Part shown: positions 5,883-6,739 of the stretch, one piece after another | Layout of the letters: each line of letters starts with the position of its first letter | Position numbering within the stretch: the first letter of the stretch is position 1 | From: Cellvibrionaceae bacterium | GTDB taxonomy: Bacteria > Pseudomonadota > Gammaproteobacteria > Pseudomonadales > Cellvibrionaceae | DNA: 6,739 bases | Direction: 5' to 3' | Assembly (NCBI GenBank): GCA_030597965.1 | Contig: JAUVQU010000126.1 | Location: forward strand, 1-6,739 | Position numbers and translations under genes: made by a program | The notes under the pieces: model-generated | Database searches by the model: none | Seen by the model: only the letters and a program-made list of their open reading frames with translations | Told to the model about the DNA's origin: nothing

Positions 5883-6739
5883 TCACTGCCCGCGCAGAAA
5901 AAGTTTATCCAGCTCGTCTAAGGTCTGCAGCGTCCAGGTGGGACGGCCATGGTTGCACTGGCCACTGCGCTCAGTAGCTTCCATATCCCGCAACAGTGCA
6001 TTCATTTCCGGAATAGTTAAACGGCGATTGGCACGCACTGAGCCATGACAGGCCAGGGTAGATAGCAGTTCATTAATGTGATGATCAATGCGCTTGCTGG
6101 TACCATACTCCAATAAATCAGAGATCACATCGCGCACTAACTGCTCAACGTTCGCCCTGTTTAACAGCACTGGAATTTGTCGAATAATCAAACTTTCTGG
6201 CCCTGCACGCTGTAATTCAAAACCCAAGGATTTGAACACATTTGCGTGCTGCTCTGCACTATCCGCTTCCCCCTGACTAACGGCGATGGTTTCTGGCACC
6301 AGTAAAGGCTGCGTCTGTAAACCCTCTTCTGCCACTGCTATTTTCATGCGCTCATAAGTGATTCTCTCATGGGCGGCGTGCATATCAACCACAATCAGAC
6401 CCTGCGTATTTTCAGCCAAAATATAAATACCTTTAAGCTGCGCAATGGCATAACCCAGCGGCGGGATATCTTTATTTTGTTGCTCAATAGAGGCCAAATC
6501 AGAAGTTGATGTGACCGCCGCATTTGGCATGCCACCATAAAGCTGATGATAACCAGCGCCAGGTTCTGTGACTTGTGGGGACGGACTATAAGAAACGCCG
6601 TAACCTGAAGCGGAGATGCCTCCGCCAGGCGATCGAAAAGCCATCGTTTCCTGATTGGCGAATTCACCAATAGCGACACCCGAAGGTATCTCCGCTTGCT
6701 CAGGGCTATTCAGTATTTGATCCTTCGGCCGCACATCAG
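5883..6739 (-). CDS. mutL: DNA mismatch repair protein MutL, 3' part (linker and endonuclease C-terminal domain)
   Basis: MutL links mismatch recognition by MutS to strand incision. Only about the last 285 codons are present; the N-terminal GHKL ATPase half lies outside the window. The frame is open to the edge at 6739, so the apparent GTG at 6734 is not a real start. Residues are counted from that codon. 1-90 is a low-complexity Gly/Ser/Pro/Gln-rich linker. 91-283 is the dimerisation/endonuclease domain (GYAIAQLKGIYILAENTQGL). Endonuclease motifs are DMHAAHERITYE (117-128, fitting D-x-H-A-x2-E-x4-E), ACHGSVR (228-234), CNHGRP (260-265) and the C-terminal FLRGQ. QPLLVP (142-147) matches the beta-clamp-binding motif QPLLIP of E. 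coli MutL. The endonuclease motifs place this in the MutH-independent class, as in Pseudomonas and most bacteria, unlike E. coli. miaA follows after 16 nt. Confidence 0.96.
   Translation of the reverse strand, partial: DVRPKDQILNSPEQAEIPSGVAIGEFANQETMAFRSPGGGISASGYGVSYSPSPQVTEPGAGYHQLYGGMPNAAVTSTSDLASIEQQNKDIPPLGYAIAQLKGIYILAENTQGLIVVDMHAAHERITYERMKIAVAEEGLQTQPLLVPETIAVSQGEADSAEQHANVFKSLGFELQRAGPESLIIRQIPVLLNRANVEQLVRDVISDLLEYGTSKRIDHHINELLSTLACHGSVRANRRLTIPEMNALLRDMEATERSGQCNHGRPTWTLQTLDELDKLFLRGQ

Noticed and set aside
6732..6734. GTG at 6734 as the start of a 283-codon gene.
   Set aside because: The frame stays open to the window edge, and the protein is clearly the C-terminal portion of MutL, so the real start lies outside.
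1..6739. Possible novel system: defence, mobile, CRISPR, phage or toxin-antitoxin.
   Set aside because: All coding capacity is accounted for by a conserved housekeeping cluster in its usual order; there are no direct repeats, integrase or transposase motifs, tRNA-adjacent junctions or visible composition shifts.

Overview
The window is a gammaproteobacterial housekeeping segment. Every gene I can support lies on the minus strand, so transcription runs from high to low coordinates. In that direction the order is mutL (3' part only) - miaA - hfq - hflX - hflK - hflC - yjeT-like DUF2065 gene - hisZ (5' part only). This is the classic mutL-miaA-hfq-hflX-hflKC cluster followed by the yjeT/hisZ block that usually leads to purA. 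Three features point to a non-enteric, Pseudomonas-like or marine (Cellvibrionales-type) gammaproteobacterium: MutL carries the metal-dependent endonuclease motifs that E. coli MutL lacks, a HisZ gene is present, and Hfq is short (83 residues). The exact genus cannot be fixed from the sequence.

Layout. 5883-6739 encodes the linker and C-terminal domain of the mismatch-repair protein MutL. 4862-5866 encodes the tRNA A37 dimethylallyltransferase MiaA, 16 nt behind mutL. 4476-4727 encodes the RNA chaperone Hfq with a strong Shine-Dalgarno; a perfect TATAAT at the miaA stop codon may be part of its own promoter. 3124-4434 (or 4440) encodes the ribosome-associated GTPase HflX. 1887-3026 and 1009-1884 encode the SPFH-family membrane proteins HflK and HflC, 2 nt apart, which together modulate the FtsH protease. 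A Rho-independent terminator at 918-947 closes the hfl unit. Beyond it, 693-878 encodes a 61-residue DUF2065 membrane protein and 1-622 encodes the first 207 residues of HisZ, the regulatory subunit of ATP phosphoribosyltransferase.

The genes form an RNA-metabolism and stress cluster (tRNA modification, sRNA chaperone, ribosome rescue/splitting GTPase, membrane protease control) next to DNA mismatch repair, with a separate small unit for histidine biosynthesis. I see no mobile element, CRISPR, RNA gene, toxin-antitoxin or defence system, and no undescribed multi-gene system.

The most notable point is inside HflX: the invariant P-loop lysine of the G1 motif reads threonine (GYTNAGTST rather than GYTNAGKST), from a single-base difference, while every other GTPase motif is intact. 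Second is the hflC/DUF2065 intergenic region, where a 9-bp hairpin, an extended -10 promoter candidate and the terminator are stacked within about 80 bp.
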